A stretch of 64,000 nucleotides of DNA from Lithospermum erythrorhizon (Eukaryota > Streptophyta > Magnoliopsida > Boraginales > Boraginaceae), in contig JADFUC010001923.1 of the NCBI GenBank assembly GCA_019722365.1, positions 62,001 through 126,000 of the forward strand. Direction: 5' to 3'. Below the pieces are notes generated by a model. The model was not told the DNA's origin and searched no databases. It saw only the letters and a list, made by a program, of their open reading frames with translations. Below are positions 23,778 to 34,570 of this stretch, piece by piece (the first letter of the stretch is position 1; the number at the start of each line of letters is the position of its first letter). Made by a program: the position numbers and the translations under genes.

Positions 23778-24489
23778 CTGCAGAAATAATACGTCAAGTC
23801 TTTAGATCACTTCATAGCTAATGCATGTCTAACAAACCTAAACATAGTAAGGAAGTTAATCTTGCAGATTCAACTTTGGCACTCGGAAAAAAGTAAAAGT
23901 TTCACTTCTCATGACTGTCATATACTCAACTAGGACACTATTACTTGTTATATATAATTAAGAGAAAGATAAAAACTGCCAAACAATCAAGGAGGCAGGG
24001 TATATAATTAAGGGGAAAAGTACCAGAAAAAAAGTTACAGGCTTCCCTAAAACAATACTAAATCCCTTCATACTCAAATCTTAATTGATTCAAGAATTCA
24101 AATTTGAACAGACCATTGAAATAGAAGGATTCCACTGACACAAGGCGCCCACATCCACTGCAGGAACCATGGGCGTCGAAGGGACGCCCCCCGTAAACCC
24201 AAAAGTAAAAAAAAATTCAAAAGTTCAACGTCAACATAAACATGCCCCAATGCCTTTTGAAGAGGCTGCTCTCTAAGCAAGTAAGGGGCGTGGAATAGTA
24301 CGCAGCCTTACCATGTGTCTAACACATGGACAATTCCAAATTGATCGAAGATTTAAGTGTAAACCCCATCTACCACATCACAATAGCTAATAAGCTATGT
24401 AGTATAATGAACTGTTTTGAGCTATTCTATTATATCCAAGACTATTTAAATTTTTTTAATCCATAGGACATGAAAATAAAATTCCAAAT

Positions 24490-24780
24490 TAAACAATATT
24501 TATGGATGGAGCAAGTATTTTTTATCAAATATTATAAAAAAAACACTTTAGTTCAAAATTCAAAAACATTTTTAAAATTATAAAGTGGACAAGTATATTG
24601 GGATAGGAAGAAGTAGTACCTACTAGCAATAATACTACCAAAGTATTTTGGTTCAAAATTCAAAAGTTGAATTATCAAAAGTCGACCCTAAGTAAAATAA
24701 TTTTTTAGAAGGTAAATAAGGATATTAAAATGGATTTAGCTAGAAGTAAATTAAGAAGTGGACAAGTATATTGGGAGAGG
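24490..24780. repeat. Nested MITE remnants in TAD1 intron 1, touching the donor
   Basis: The string aagtggacaagtatattggg occurs twice in direct orientation, at about 24579-24598 and 24755-24774. The first continues into ataggaagaagtagta. These look like ends of CTCCCTCC...CCAATATACTTGTCCACTT-type MITEs. The second end lies only about 5 bases inside the exon 1 donor (GT at 24783-24782). A matching left end may be the ggatggagcaagta near 24505. Confidence 0.5.
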
Positions 24781-24783
24781 TAC

Positions 24784-25055
24784 CTAAGAAGAGCACGTCT
24801 AGCAATAATCTCAGCATGAGAGTCATTAACAACATCTCCATTAGGACTCCTTCTTGATCGGCCTATGCATTTGGTCCCAGTACCCAAGGACACCACTGCC
24901 ACGTCATCAGAAGGGGAGGAGATGAGGAAGGCGGCTAGGACTGTGACCTCACGGCCTTGTGGCTTACCCTTCTTGGGTAGGGTATTGTATGCTGATATCA
25001 CTGCTGAAGATACTCTTTCACCCCACGGACTGGACTGGACTGCCGATGGAGCCAT
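24784..25055 (-). CDS. TAD1: TAD1 exon 1 (start codon, HAE motif)
   Basis: 272 nt. The start ATG at 25055 gives [19 protein letters not shown], as expected for plant TAD1. The exon ends at a cttag/gtacct donor, leaving two bases of an Arg codon. The frame would stay open for about 26 more codons into intron 1, so an unspliced reading gives a spurious 116-residue protein. Contains the zinc ligand His and catalytic Glu of the deaminase (residues 80 and 82). Confidence 0.85.
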
Positions 25056-25724
25056 GCTAGGGTAAATGCCAAGTCTCCAGGTGTATGGTATGAATCACAG
25101 CTAAAAGGAAAATAGATTTGTAGCTCTTATTAAAATTAGTACACACAGTGGATTTAATTTTGAAATGACAGCTATCTGTGGCAGAATAATGCTTTTTAAT
25201 GAAATGATAATTTTCTGCTTCTGGAAACCACCAACTCTTAAAGCACAAATAGGGGGCAAAATAGTCGTTCATTTGGCCACAGCCAATTTGTGTGTGTGTA
25301 GCATTCCGATTTTTGTGACAAAAATATCATTAAATACTTTTACACTTTATAAAATATAAAATTTAATAAAATATTTATAATGGTAAGTATATCTTCCTAA
25401 TAATTAAAGAAGAAGTAGATTGTTCGACATTCCTTCTGAATTAACCGTCATGATTGTGTACTCATGAGATTTTTTTTTAATTTATTAAGGTAGGATAGTG
25501 AAGAGCCACGTCAACAGATTAAGCTACTGCAGCCAATTCAACAGGCGAGGCATGAGGGGATGTTAGTATGAGGTTTTGGCTTTATCAATCACATTAATTA
25601 GAGTGATTGTAATTTTCATCGAGCATTAAATTGCAATTTTCCCGTACACTAGTTTTTTTCCAACGATAAGAAATCATTATAAAATAATCAACCGATAATA
25701 CATTGGTTTGTAAAAAAAAACTAG
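25056..25724. promoter_or_regulatory. TAD1 upstream region (no discrete site assigned)
   Basis: About 670 bp between the TAD1 start codon and the LINE remnant. It must hold the 5' leader and promoter if the gene is expressed. It is AT-rich. I see no certain TATA box or initiator and make no finer call. The short frames on either strand here lack protein similarity. Confidence 0.3.
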
Positions 25725-27660
25725 TTATTCTGATCCCTCCCAAGAGGGGTAGGAGCCAGAGCCCGATGGAGGGCATTCGCCATGAAGCTGTTGTTCGATC
25801 CGTAATTTCAATGTGCTAACTTGGCGATTGGTATTATTCCGTCTGTAAGCACAAGCTACGCTCAGTGAAGAATATCGTGATGACAGCGTGAACTTCGTTG
25901 GTAAAATTGACCCTCGCCTTTTAGAATTTGAATTAAGTATTTGGAATCTGCTTTCATGCACATGATGCCCGCTACCGAGTGCAAGCTACGATCCACCACT
26001 CGCGTGAGCCAGCTGGCACGGTTACTGATCAGGTGCTCGTCTGTTTTGCCTGGAGACCGCCCGGAAATTCTCGGCTTTCTCACAATAACATTGATTAACG
26101 TCACTCCTCGATCGATCCCAGGCTTCATACCAGTTGAAGCTTAACAAAACACAACAACTGGGCGATCCATGCGTTCATGTCCCCAGTAATTACGCCTCTT
26201 TGCGATCTCCCTCTCACAATCGCTCTGCTTGATACGCCTCGCATTAGTCTGTAAGCTAACTTTAATGCCATCGCCGATTGAATGTTTCCCAGCGGCTGGT
26301 TCCGACTCTCCAAACACCAAGTTATTCCTCTACTTCCATCATTGCCAAAGTACATAAACAATTTGGTGTAATGCTTCCTTGTTATCTTGGAACTCTTGTC
26401 GTAGAGATAAACCACCTTGAGGCTCCTTGATTTGTCAATTTTCGACTTTTTGTCTGCTTGATTGCCACGGTGTATTAAGAACGAAATCTTTTTGAAAATT
26501 CAAGTATTAGGCAGAAATGGTTCCAAGGGCATTAGGCATAAAATACCTCGTCACTATGATTCTAGTTTAATCAAAGTAGTTCTTTGTGAGTGGCGCGTTA
26601 TGGCAGGCATTTCCATGAAAAGTTTGACTCGCGGAGGCATACTTAGCTTCGAATCCAGTTTCCATTAACGTCATGAATTGTTTGCTCATTAGCCCCGATC
26701 CACCCCCAGTCACATTTAAGCCTCGTTTCACTTGTTGTTATGTGGCAGAGGCAACTAGTAGTATCTGTCCTTTTTATTGTGATTCCCAGTAGCCTATCAA
26801 AATCATCGCTTCCTCTCGGCTTGGTCAGCTACACTTTTACCTACATCCTCATAAGTGACATCTCGCTCCCGGCCCAATGTCGTTGTCATCTTTATTGTTG
26901 ATTGGTTGTGAGACCAGATTGTGGGCCGTCCTTGCCCCATAAATGTGGTAGTATAGGCGAGGAACCCCTATACTTATCTTGGCTTTACGTGAAACTCTGG
27001 TCTCCTACTTGCCTCGAAAAGTACTCATGGGCCACCACAATAAAACCAAATACAACAATGGGCCTTTTCCCTTGTCAAATACCCACTAGTCGGATGGCAT
27101 ATATTATCCTTTTTTGGAGAACCATTAATGATAAATCTATAGGACACAGTAGAAATCGAGCACATAATCCGTCAATCTGACCCTCACAATCCCAATTTAC
27201 CTTAATTGCCTTTAGAAACTTCCATTCCACCCAGTCATAAGCCTTGCTCATATCTAACTCGATAGCCATAGAAGATTATTTACCAAATTTATTATGCTTC
27301 ATAAAATGCAACACTTCATGGACTATAAGTATATTATCATTCTCTCAAAATCCTACGGGAAGGAAGCTTTTCTAGGTGTAAAGAAATAATCTCCATAACA
27401 ATCGGACGAAGTCGGTTAGTCATGACCTTACAAATAATTTTAACAATAATGTTGCATAAGGTAAATGGAAAAGCTAGTCATAGTTTCTGAAGAGGTAGTC
27501 TTTGGAATAAGGAAAATATGAGTATTATTCACATACAGGTAACTACGAAAGAAAAACTATCAGAAAACATTAGTAATATCGAAGCAACAATATCCGAGGA
27601 AATTTTGAAAAATACCGTCCGTGGGCGGTGGTTGTCAAGCGAAGCATCAAAAGTTCTTGA
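25725..27660 (-). mobile_element. Second L1-type LINE family remnant (minus strand)
   Basis: Read from about 27640 downwards, the reverse transcriptase is clear across frame breaks: FFKIS-x-DIV, LCNIIVKIICKVMTNRLRPI (about 27470-27400), NILIVHEVLHFMKHNKFGK (about 27330-27280), then MAIELDMSKAYDWVEWKFLK (27269-27210). Beyond that, similarity fades. Frames at 26415-25725 may be the degraded zf-RVT/RNase H end, but I cannot show it. No endonuclease is seen, so the copy is 5'-truncated or deleted. Confidence 0.6.
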
Positions 27661-28899
27661 CATCACCATAGGATTATAATACTTAGTTGGTGTTGGTTAA
27701 ATGTGATTTAATAACCCAATAGGAGAGAACTGAGCCTTATTCGGTTAAACCTAAATTAATACTGAATATATTCTCAAAATAATAAAATATTTCTCACTCA
27801 GTTCCTTCAATTCTCGACCCAAGTATTGTCATAGCGCTCACGACCCAAAGTCAAGTTTTGTCTATCTGCGTAAATGTAAAGAAGCATGAAATTGTTGGTA
27901 TTTTCCTTCATATGTTGGTCCATACTTTCGACACCGATTATAGCTCCTCATAAACTGACCCAGCTCGACTCTGTTTTGGGGACTACCATATATTTTCTCT
28001 CGAGCGAATCGTCCCAATGAGTTTAGCAGGTGCGGAGATAAATCCATAGCCACAGATTCGTTTATTGGTCTTTCTAGCTCGATAAAGGCTATATGGACAA
28101 ATTTAATCTTCGTAAACACGGAACCATGTCCCCGGATCCTTTTGACTTGTTCGCCCGTTCTCCTCTTGCTCGCTCACCATGACATACAACCGTCCACCTA
28201 TTATCAAGATGAACCTCAGTTTAAACCGCTATCGTCTCAGTATACAGCATATGCGGACAATGATGCGCAATCATAGGCAAATGGTTGCTGACCGCCGAGT
28301 GTCACTTACTCGAGGTAGGTATTAAATCAAAACATATACTCCAGATCGCTGATCGATGGTTGACACGAAAATACATTTCTGAACCGGTAGAACTTTGACG
28401 GTTTGATAAAAGAAAGCAGAATAGTTCGAAGCTGAAAACATCGACATACAAAATTTAATTAACCAGCCGTGGCATTTACTAGCAGGCAAAAACATAAAAC
28501 ACCACAAAAAGCAGTCACAAAATGTACCAAAACATCTTTAATTTCAGCTTGTTCAAAACCAAAAATAATGTTGTTTTACGAAAAAATGGAAAAGAAATTT
28601 ACTTGAGGATCCAGCACCGTCTACTAAATAAAGTCAGCTGAGATACTACATGAACTCAAGCTGCTCAGAGGGCACTGCAATGATCGAAGGTGGGAAGATG
28701 CTCGATAGGCAGTGGAAGCGGATCGCTGGGATGGTAACTTGCCGTATCAAGAATGACAGGTAAGGAAAAATATATATATGAGTCTTGCTTAATAGATGGG
28801 TAAATACAGTTATACAAAAAATAGAGTACATAAATATACTAACTATCAGAGACATCACAGGAATATTCATCGAGGAAATAAATCACTTTGTAGAAAACT
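27661..28899. other. Intergenic stretch, no gene
   Basis: Short frames only (for example minus 28119-27862), without recognisable motifs. A 16-base string ttggttaaatgtgatt near 27692 also occurs in LTR copy C near 32003, hinting at a small LTR fragment. Confidence 0.35.
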
Positions 28900-29600
28900 T
28901 CGACTTAAACTTCACGGACCATATATCATCGCATAATCAAAGCGGCGTGGCAGTGGAATTTCACTTTGACAAGTTACTTTGCGCGACCACTTAAATAATT
29001 GATTTGCACAAAAGCGGAACCTGATAACATCGCTTACTTGATTCATCTTTTCGGTAGCGCCCGAGCGCTGACAACCTCCTTTTCGGCGGGCTCGCCCGAA
29101 CACCATCGCTTATCTTTTCGGCGGTCGCGCGAAACGCCCCGCGTAATACCAGCATCCACACCGTCGCCATCTGCGCGCGGCAAACACAGCGATTTCAAAT
29201 GGCATCTATATCGCGCGCTGATACAGCAATCATTTACAAAACACGCCTTCAGCGAGAGAATCTGGCTCCCGGTCTTCCTTGGCATAATTATACTCGGCAT
29301 GAATACGGGTTTGCAACAAAGGCGTAAACATACTCACGATTACACTAAAACTTAAATATCTCGGCTTATTACCACTCCGATACTTGCTTTAATGCATCCC
29401 CAGGCGACTACCCTTTTGAAATTGACAATTCTCGGTTTCGCAATCTACGCACGAATGCCCAAAATCAATTTACCGTCTGCAGCGTCAAACACAAATAGAT
29501 AACAAAGCGAGTGATAATCCCACTTGGTTATTTTAGCTGCGCCAATGATCGTCGATCCTCGCTGGCTATTCCGTCCGTACGGACCGTTGCAAAATAAAAT
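28900..29600. other. GC-rich block, unidentified
   Basis: Clearly richer in CG dinucleotides than its surroundings, with cggcgg/cgcgcg-type motifs at 29050-29220. A 118-codon plus frame (28999-29355) and an overlapping 85-codon minus frame both stay open, as expected by chance in GC-rich DNA. Neither matches a family I recognise. Position and composition suggest the internal or LTR region of an unmethylated or young element rather than a host gene. Confidence 0.35.
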
Positions 29601-29759
29601 CCCACAGCTTCGTAACCGTTTTGACCGCTTTATCTAATTTAGATACCGGACTTGTGCTAGATTTTAGGATATACGACTTACGTAAAGTTATGTTTTGATA
29701 ACAATCTCGATGGTAACCATTACCACGATAAATTAAACTAATCGGCTATATACATTAAG

Positions 29760-30618
29760 CCCCCAACATTTTTAAATAATTTCAATAATTCCAATTTCAA
29801 CTTTTTCCCCGATCGATTTAAGCATAACTGTGACCCTATTCACAAGTTCGTTTACCCAAAATCCATATGATTTAATTCCAACCTATTTGTTCCCGTAACC
29901 ATAATTCATATTTATTCGAAACAATCTGATAATTCATTTCTTGTTACATTAACTTGACACATTTTAGAGATCGATCACAGAAGTCAATTCAACATACTTG
30001 ACACTTTCTACTGAATATCGATCATTATCAAATCCACAATATTCTGATTTAGGCTGAACAATAGTATATAATAATTTATCCAAAATCAAAGTCGACCCAA
30101 GTTCAAAAGTCAAGCCCTTACAAAACATCAAGAATTTGCATCAAACACACGTATTCAATCCAAAGAACAACTAATCTGGCAAGAATCAATTAGACAATAA
30201 ATTCAAAATATCAAAAGAAAGTTAACAAAGTCAAGAAGTTGGAGATTTCAGAAATCATAAAAATATCCTTTTTTGCTTGGCAATGAAGGAATGAGGAGAA
30301 ACTACTAAAGAAAATTTGACTCAAAGCAGAGAGTGGGAGAAGAAAATGAAGAAGAAAAAATGAAACAGGAGAAGCTAAATTTGTTCTATGTGAAGAAAGA
30401 AAAAAAGTTGGGTTTGGGGTTTTGAGCTATTTAGATGGGTTAGTAATTGGGTTATTTTGCATGACAGTGAAAATCCGGGCGGCACTAATTGATCGTCTCG
30501 TTTTGCTTTTATTCGACAACTACTTCGAGCATTATACATTTAGACACGCCACGAATTTTTGGTGATTTAATTCTGGAAAATAAATTAAATATAATATTTT
30601 AGTTTATTGTATTGTGAT
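29760..30618 (-). repeat. LTR-family arm 1 (minus)
   Basis: The high-coordinate end near 30618 reads GTAACGCATCAC in sense. Inside lie gtcaac-type motifs and a leader of aaaagttgggtttggggttt near 30403. The part 30121-30618 is repeated at 31207-31656 with moderate divergence (shared blocks include aattcaaaatatcaaaag and the leader). I infer LTR status from end sequence and orientation, and no protein domain is attached. Confidence 0.45.
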
Positions 30619-31206
30619 GCGTTACGGTTTTTCATTCCACATTGAAATTTAGCCCTCGAGAGTCTCAACTCAGAGCTGGTATGATCAAAACGACGAGATG
30701 TTCAACCTCGGGCCATGGCGGTTTCTAAATATCCTCATAAGACTTATCTTTTCTGATGATTCGCCATGAAACTTTCTGGGTTAGCGACCTTGTTCCTGCG
30801 GCCTTGCTGCAGTCCTGCGGTCCTCTGCATGGTCCAGATGCTGAGTATCAAACTCTAAGATGTGCGACTCATTAAAATGCTTCCTCAATGAGCCAGACAG
30901 CATCATGAGATCACCCTCTCCCATTCTCTGAACATAAAAAGAATTAAGCAGTATTCTTGCTCCACTTTGTCAAAATCTCAAGCAATGTCTGCGGGGACTG
31001 GCTTCCTCTTCTCCCGAACCACCATTCAACACTTCCATGCACCAGTCATACCTGGAATAATGAGTCTACTCGGCGTCGATCAACGATAGCCTTTTATCAC
31101 AATAGTCCTCAATGTTGTTTATGTATCAACTTTTACCACCTACTGAACCTGCTGCAGGCTGGACCCATAATCTTTCCTGCCACTGTTCAGTATCGGAGAG
31201 TCAATT
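30619..31206. other. Unidentified 0.6 kb segment between LTR arms
   Basis: The composition differs from the flanking arms (fewer A/T runs). On the minus strand a piece near 30910-30780 reads QRMGEGDLMMLSGSLRKHF and continues to about FDTQHLDHAEDRR, which looks protein-like but matches nothing I can name with confidence. The plus frame 30957-31700 (247 codons, the longest in the window) crosses from this segment into arm 2, so it is almost certainly a chance fusion. Captured host sequence is one explanation. Confidence 0.3.
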
Positions 31207-31656
31207 GCCTAAAACATCAAAATTCATCAAACACCATAATCAAAAGTGCTAATCTGACGAGAATCAGGTGGAAGCCCGATAAAATTCAAAATATCAAAAG
31301 TCAACAAAGAAGTAAAAGTTTGAATTTGCAAAACCATAAAAATATGCTATTACATGGCTTAATGGGGAATGATGAGGAGAAACTTCTCAGAATTTTGACT
31401 CAAGGCAAGTGGGGAAAAAAATTGAAAGAAAAAAATAAAACAAGAAAAAGTTGGGTTTGGGGTTTTGGAGGGCTATTAGATGGGTTGGTAATTGGGTTGA
31501 AAAAGGCGGCACATTCAGATGAATCTCTCGTTTTAAACTTATTTAGACAACTTCTTCCAGACATTAGCATTTATGAACATAAAAATTTTAGTGATTCAAA
31601 TTCTGGCTCTGATTCAAATATCTCATGGATTTATTGTGTGTGCTTGAGTCGTTACC
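31207..31656 (-). repeat. LTR-family arm 2 (minus, truncated)
   Basis: Repeats 30121-30618 in the same orientation, ending near 31656 in a degraded GGTAACGACTC start. Cut off at 31207, where similarity to arm 1 stops abruptly. Confidence 0.45.
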
Positions 31657-31927
31657 GGTTTTTATGGGTGACCGTCGTTAGGAAAATGAAATTTCATTGA
31701 GAAATCTGCATCCCTTCTATCAATCATTTGGTACAAGCCTCTCTATTTCTTGATTTACACCAAGTAAAGGGTGTCCTCTAGGCGGATGGGTGCTCGTCTA
31801 GCAGATTCTCTGATCTTTCATAGATATTTCCGTTTTCCTATTGCCAAATCATGTTGATCTCTATATATAAGACCCACCACTAAACTAACTCTGACATCAA
31901 TCTTATGATGCAGAGGTGACTAATCCT

Positions 31928-32906
31928 AGTTGGAAATCAATGATTGGATTCCTTTTTAATATGCCGTTCTCGGCGATTGTGTGTCGATTCATTTTGCGGG
32001 TTGGTTAAATGTGATTCTGGAACTTGAGTGTTCATGTAGTAATTGTATATTACTAGTTTGGGTTCATGAAAGTGTTTAAGGGTTATGAAGCTGATTCTTT
32101 AAGATGCTGCTAAATTTAATGCGTTATAATAATACCTAATTGTCAGTGTGGCCATTATCTGAGCTTACACTATTATCGGAACTGAGAAAGATGCCTCGAT
32201 GATATTAGTGCATGTGGCAGACATATTGAGAGAGATGTATCTACATGATATTTATATATTTGATATAAATATTTGATGAACATCAATTGGTTAACTACAA
32301 GTTTAATCAATTAAACAAATGAAATTGATGAATAACTTGATAAGTTATCACGATAGTGACTGCGTTATTTTAATTGACTTGTTAAAATTCAATTAAAATA
32401 CGACAACTCTTCAATAACTATTATTGATTGGAAGCTTCCTGCGGTCTAATTAAATTAGCGACTTAAGTTTCTTACTTGAAGGTTTTCTTAGCGGGTGATG
32501 CTTAAATGATATTTAAAAGGAAGGCGAGGGTTTTTGTTTGAGAAAGAAAAAAACCTTGCTCCGCCTTTCGCTGACCGCCCCCTCCCTAAAATGGAGAATT
32601 TCTCTTCCATTTTTTGTTCTTATGACTCTAGCGAGTTGATACATGGATTCGATTCCACTGCGTGGTGTGTGCGATCTAGAGGACATCGTTTTGGTGTTGG
32701 ACCTTAATGATTTAAGGAGGTTCACCAGGGACATTCAAATGAGACATCTTGCCAGGCGTTGGTTTCATTGCGTCTTAATTCTTGAGATAGAACTTATTTA
32801 TTCTGTAATTATGATTTATGTGTTTTTAGATTAATACTCATTATTTTGGGGATCTGGGATGTATGAATTGGTGTTAATCACAAAATATAATTAATTATAG
32901 ATACTA
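31928..32906 (+). repeat. Copia-type LTR, copy C
   Basis: About 979 bp, same family as A, B and D. It has a start near ttggaaatcaatg, a gtaattgtatattactagt block near 32037, aacatcaattggttaa near 32278, a TATA-like atatttaaaagg near 32510, agaggacatcgttt near 32679, and an end near 32906. It is followed by tggcctcgagcct (about 32911-32923), which may be a decayed tRNA-Met primer-binding site (consensus tggtatcagagcc), suggesting a 5' LTR. Confidence 0.6.
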
Positions 32907-34555
32907 CTGATGGCCTCGAGCCTACTCAAGTTGATCATATTTATCTAAATTTGATTGTGTGTTAGCATGGTTGTTAGTTAATTTGATTATTTCATGATTT
33001 ATATTGATTAATGAATATATAATATGAAAAATAAGCATTTATATATATATTTCACACGGCTGGAATCATGTTTCAATGATTTTGATGATTTTGATATTTA
33101 ATTATTTCATGAATGAAAGAGATTAAAAATTGATTAATTTGCATTTTAATTTGAGGTAGAATCATTTCGATTTTTAGAGGTTTAAAATTTCAAAATTACG
33201 AAATTAAATCTGTGTGTTCTTCATGACAGATTTTTCCAAGAATGTTTTGAATTTTTAAATTTTCCAAAAAATTAGTTAAATTTACGGATTGTTTTGGGTT
33301 AATCGAAAAACTAAGAGCTGTTTTGATAAAATTCCACGCTGACGTGTTCAATAATGTTGATGATGTTCCGTCAAATCAATTTTTTAATTTTAGAGGCAAC
33401 TAAATCGTTTTACAAAATTTGCAATTAATGGGAAAAAGCTGGCGAAATGAATTACCAAAATGGAATTAGCGAGCTGCGGACACCGTCCGGGCTCCGATTT
33501 CATTCTGACCACGGGGAGTAACTCTGGCAATGCAAAAGGCGGCATGGCGGTGATGTTATTTCCGGTTTTTAAATGTTAAGTCATAAATTTTGTCATTAAG
33601 ATGGTTGAATATATATCTTGAATGACATTAAATTTGGTTATATTTTCTCATAATTATTTTCATTAATTGAATTTTTGAAAATATTTTTAAATTTTTGCAT
33701 TTTGGAGTTAATTATATAAGTAATTACTCCACATGATTTAAGTGGCTGATAATTATTGTAATAATTATCATTAATCATGTGAATATATTTAAATTTAAAA
33801 TTTACATTATTTAATAATTAATTATAAAATAATGGGTAGATAGTGAAGGAAATTGATTATGAACAGACTGTCTAGATTTTCATTTAATATATATGGCGTT
33901 AAGTGCATTTATTTTAATATTTTACCCGTATATATTGTTGCTCAAGGATATGGAAGGAGGTATTTAGAATATGACGGTTCGTTTATTTGTTCTGAACACA
34001 TTAACAAAATGTTAGCAACGACACTGCTTTAGTCGTATTTAACTGTGCTTGTATACTTACTTGGCCTGCGTCTTTGTTTAAGTTGGGTTAGAGTAGTAGT
34101 ATGTCTTCTTGTGGTGGCGTTAGAGATAGCATTTCCACCCAAGGCGCACTTGGAAAAACGAGAGTTTGAGGAGGTAAAAAATCACAGAAACATGACACAA
34201 GAGTGCGTATTAAGACTATGTTAGCATTTCACTTGTTAGAGTGATGTAATAGTCTATGGATTATCTATATCTCTACAAATGTGTGTTATTTATTTATTTT
34301 TCACTGTTATGCGTATTCTTGAATATGTACTTATACATATGCGTGGTTAAATAAGCGAAATAACATTAATCACTTAATTAAAAATTTAGCCAGCGTGTCG
34401 AGTCGATTTTAAAGTTGTGAAATGGTTTGCATTATAAGGCCTTATTTAGTGGCGGGTGTTACGGTTTGCAACTTTGATATGGCGTTCGTATTAAAGTGAT
34501 TTCAAACAACGTTAATGAACTTCCGGATGATCACTCAGTAACTATTTGGTTTTAA
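32907..34555 (+). other. AT-rich leader or LTR region, no gene
   Basis: No coding similarity. The stretch near 34440-34460 contains ggcgggtgttacgg, like the tail of a long LTR, and a primer-binding-like site follows at 34557. I suspect a Gypsy LTR (sense plus) ends near here, inside the C-D interval. The boundary at its start is not visible. Confidence 0.35.
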
Positions 34556-34570
34556 TTGGTATCAGCAACG
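34556..34570 (+). promoter_or_regulatory. Possible retrotransposon primer-binding site
   Basis: The sequence ttggtatcagcaac matches the start of the tRNA-iMet complement (tggtatcagagc) for its first ten or so bases. Such a site normally lies just 3' of a 5' LTR in plant retroelements. Confidence 0.4.

Larger units (their letters stand above)
20805..25055 (-). pseudogene. TAD1: tRNA-specific adenosine deaminase (ADAT1/TAD1 family), gene with lesions
   Basis: The family converts adenosine 37 next to the anticodon of tRNA-Ala to inosine, using a zinc-bound deaminase/editase domain. Exons seen on the minus strand are 25055-24784, 23777-23593, 23503-23393, 22808-22707, 21622-21458, about 21316-21190, and 20873-20805. 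Exons 1-4 join in phase at GT..AG junctions and give an intact N-terminal half. It has the [16 protein letters not shown] and SLGTGTKC motifs, zinc ligand His80 and catalytic Glu82 ([12 protein letters not shown]), Cys153 (FPCGDAS, split by intron 2) and Cys210 ([21 protein letters not shown]). Exon 5 has one extra base in an A run at 21470-21473. Exon 6 has an in-frame stop and a further shift. I see the lesions directly. Whether they are natural or assembly errors cannot be decided here, so it could be a working gene in the plant. Confidence 0.8.

Noticed and set aside
24865..25065. 66-codon plus frame overlapping TAD1 exon 1
   Set aside because: It is the antisense shadow of the exon, which has clear family motifs on the minus strand.
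30957..31700. 247-codon plus-strand frame, the longest in the window
   Set aside because: It runs from an unidentified spacer into a repeated LTR arm, is low in complexity, has no family similarity and no coding-like codon pattern.
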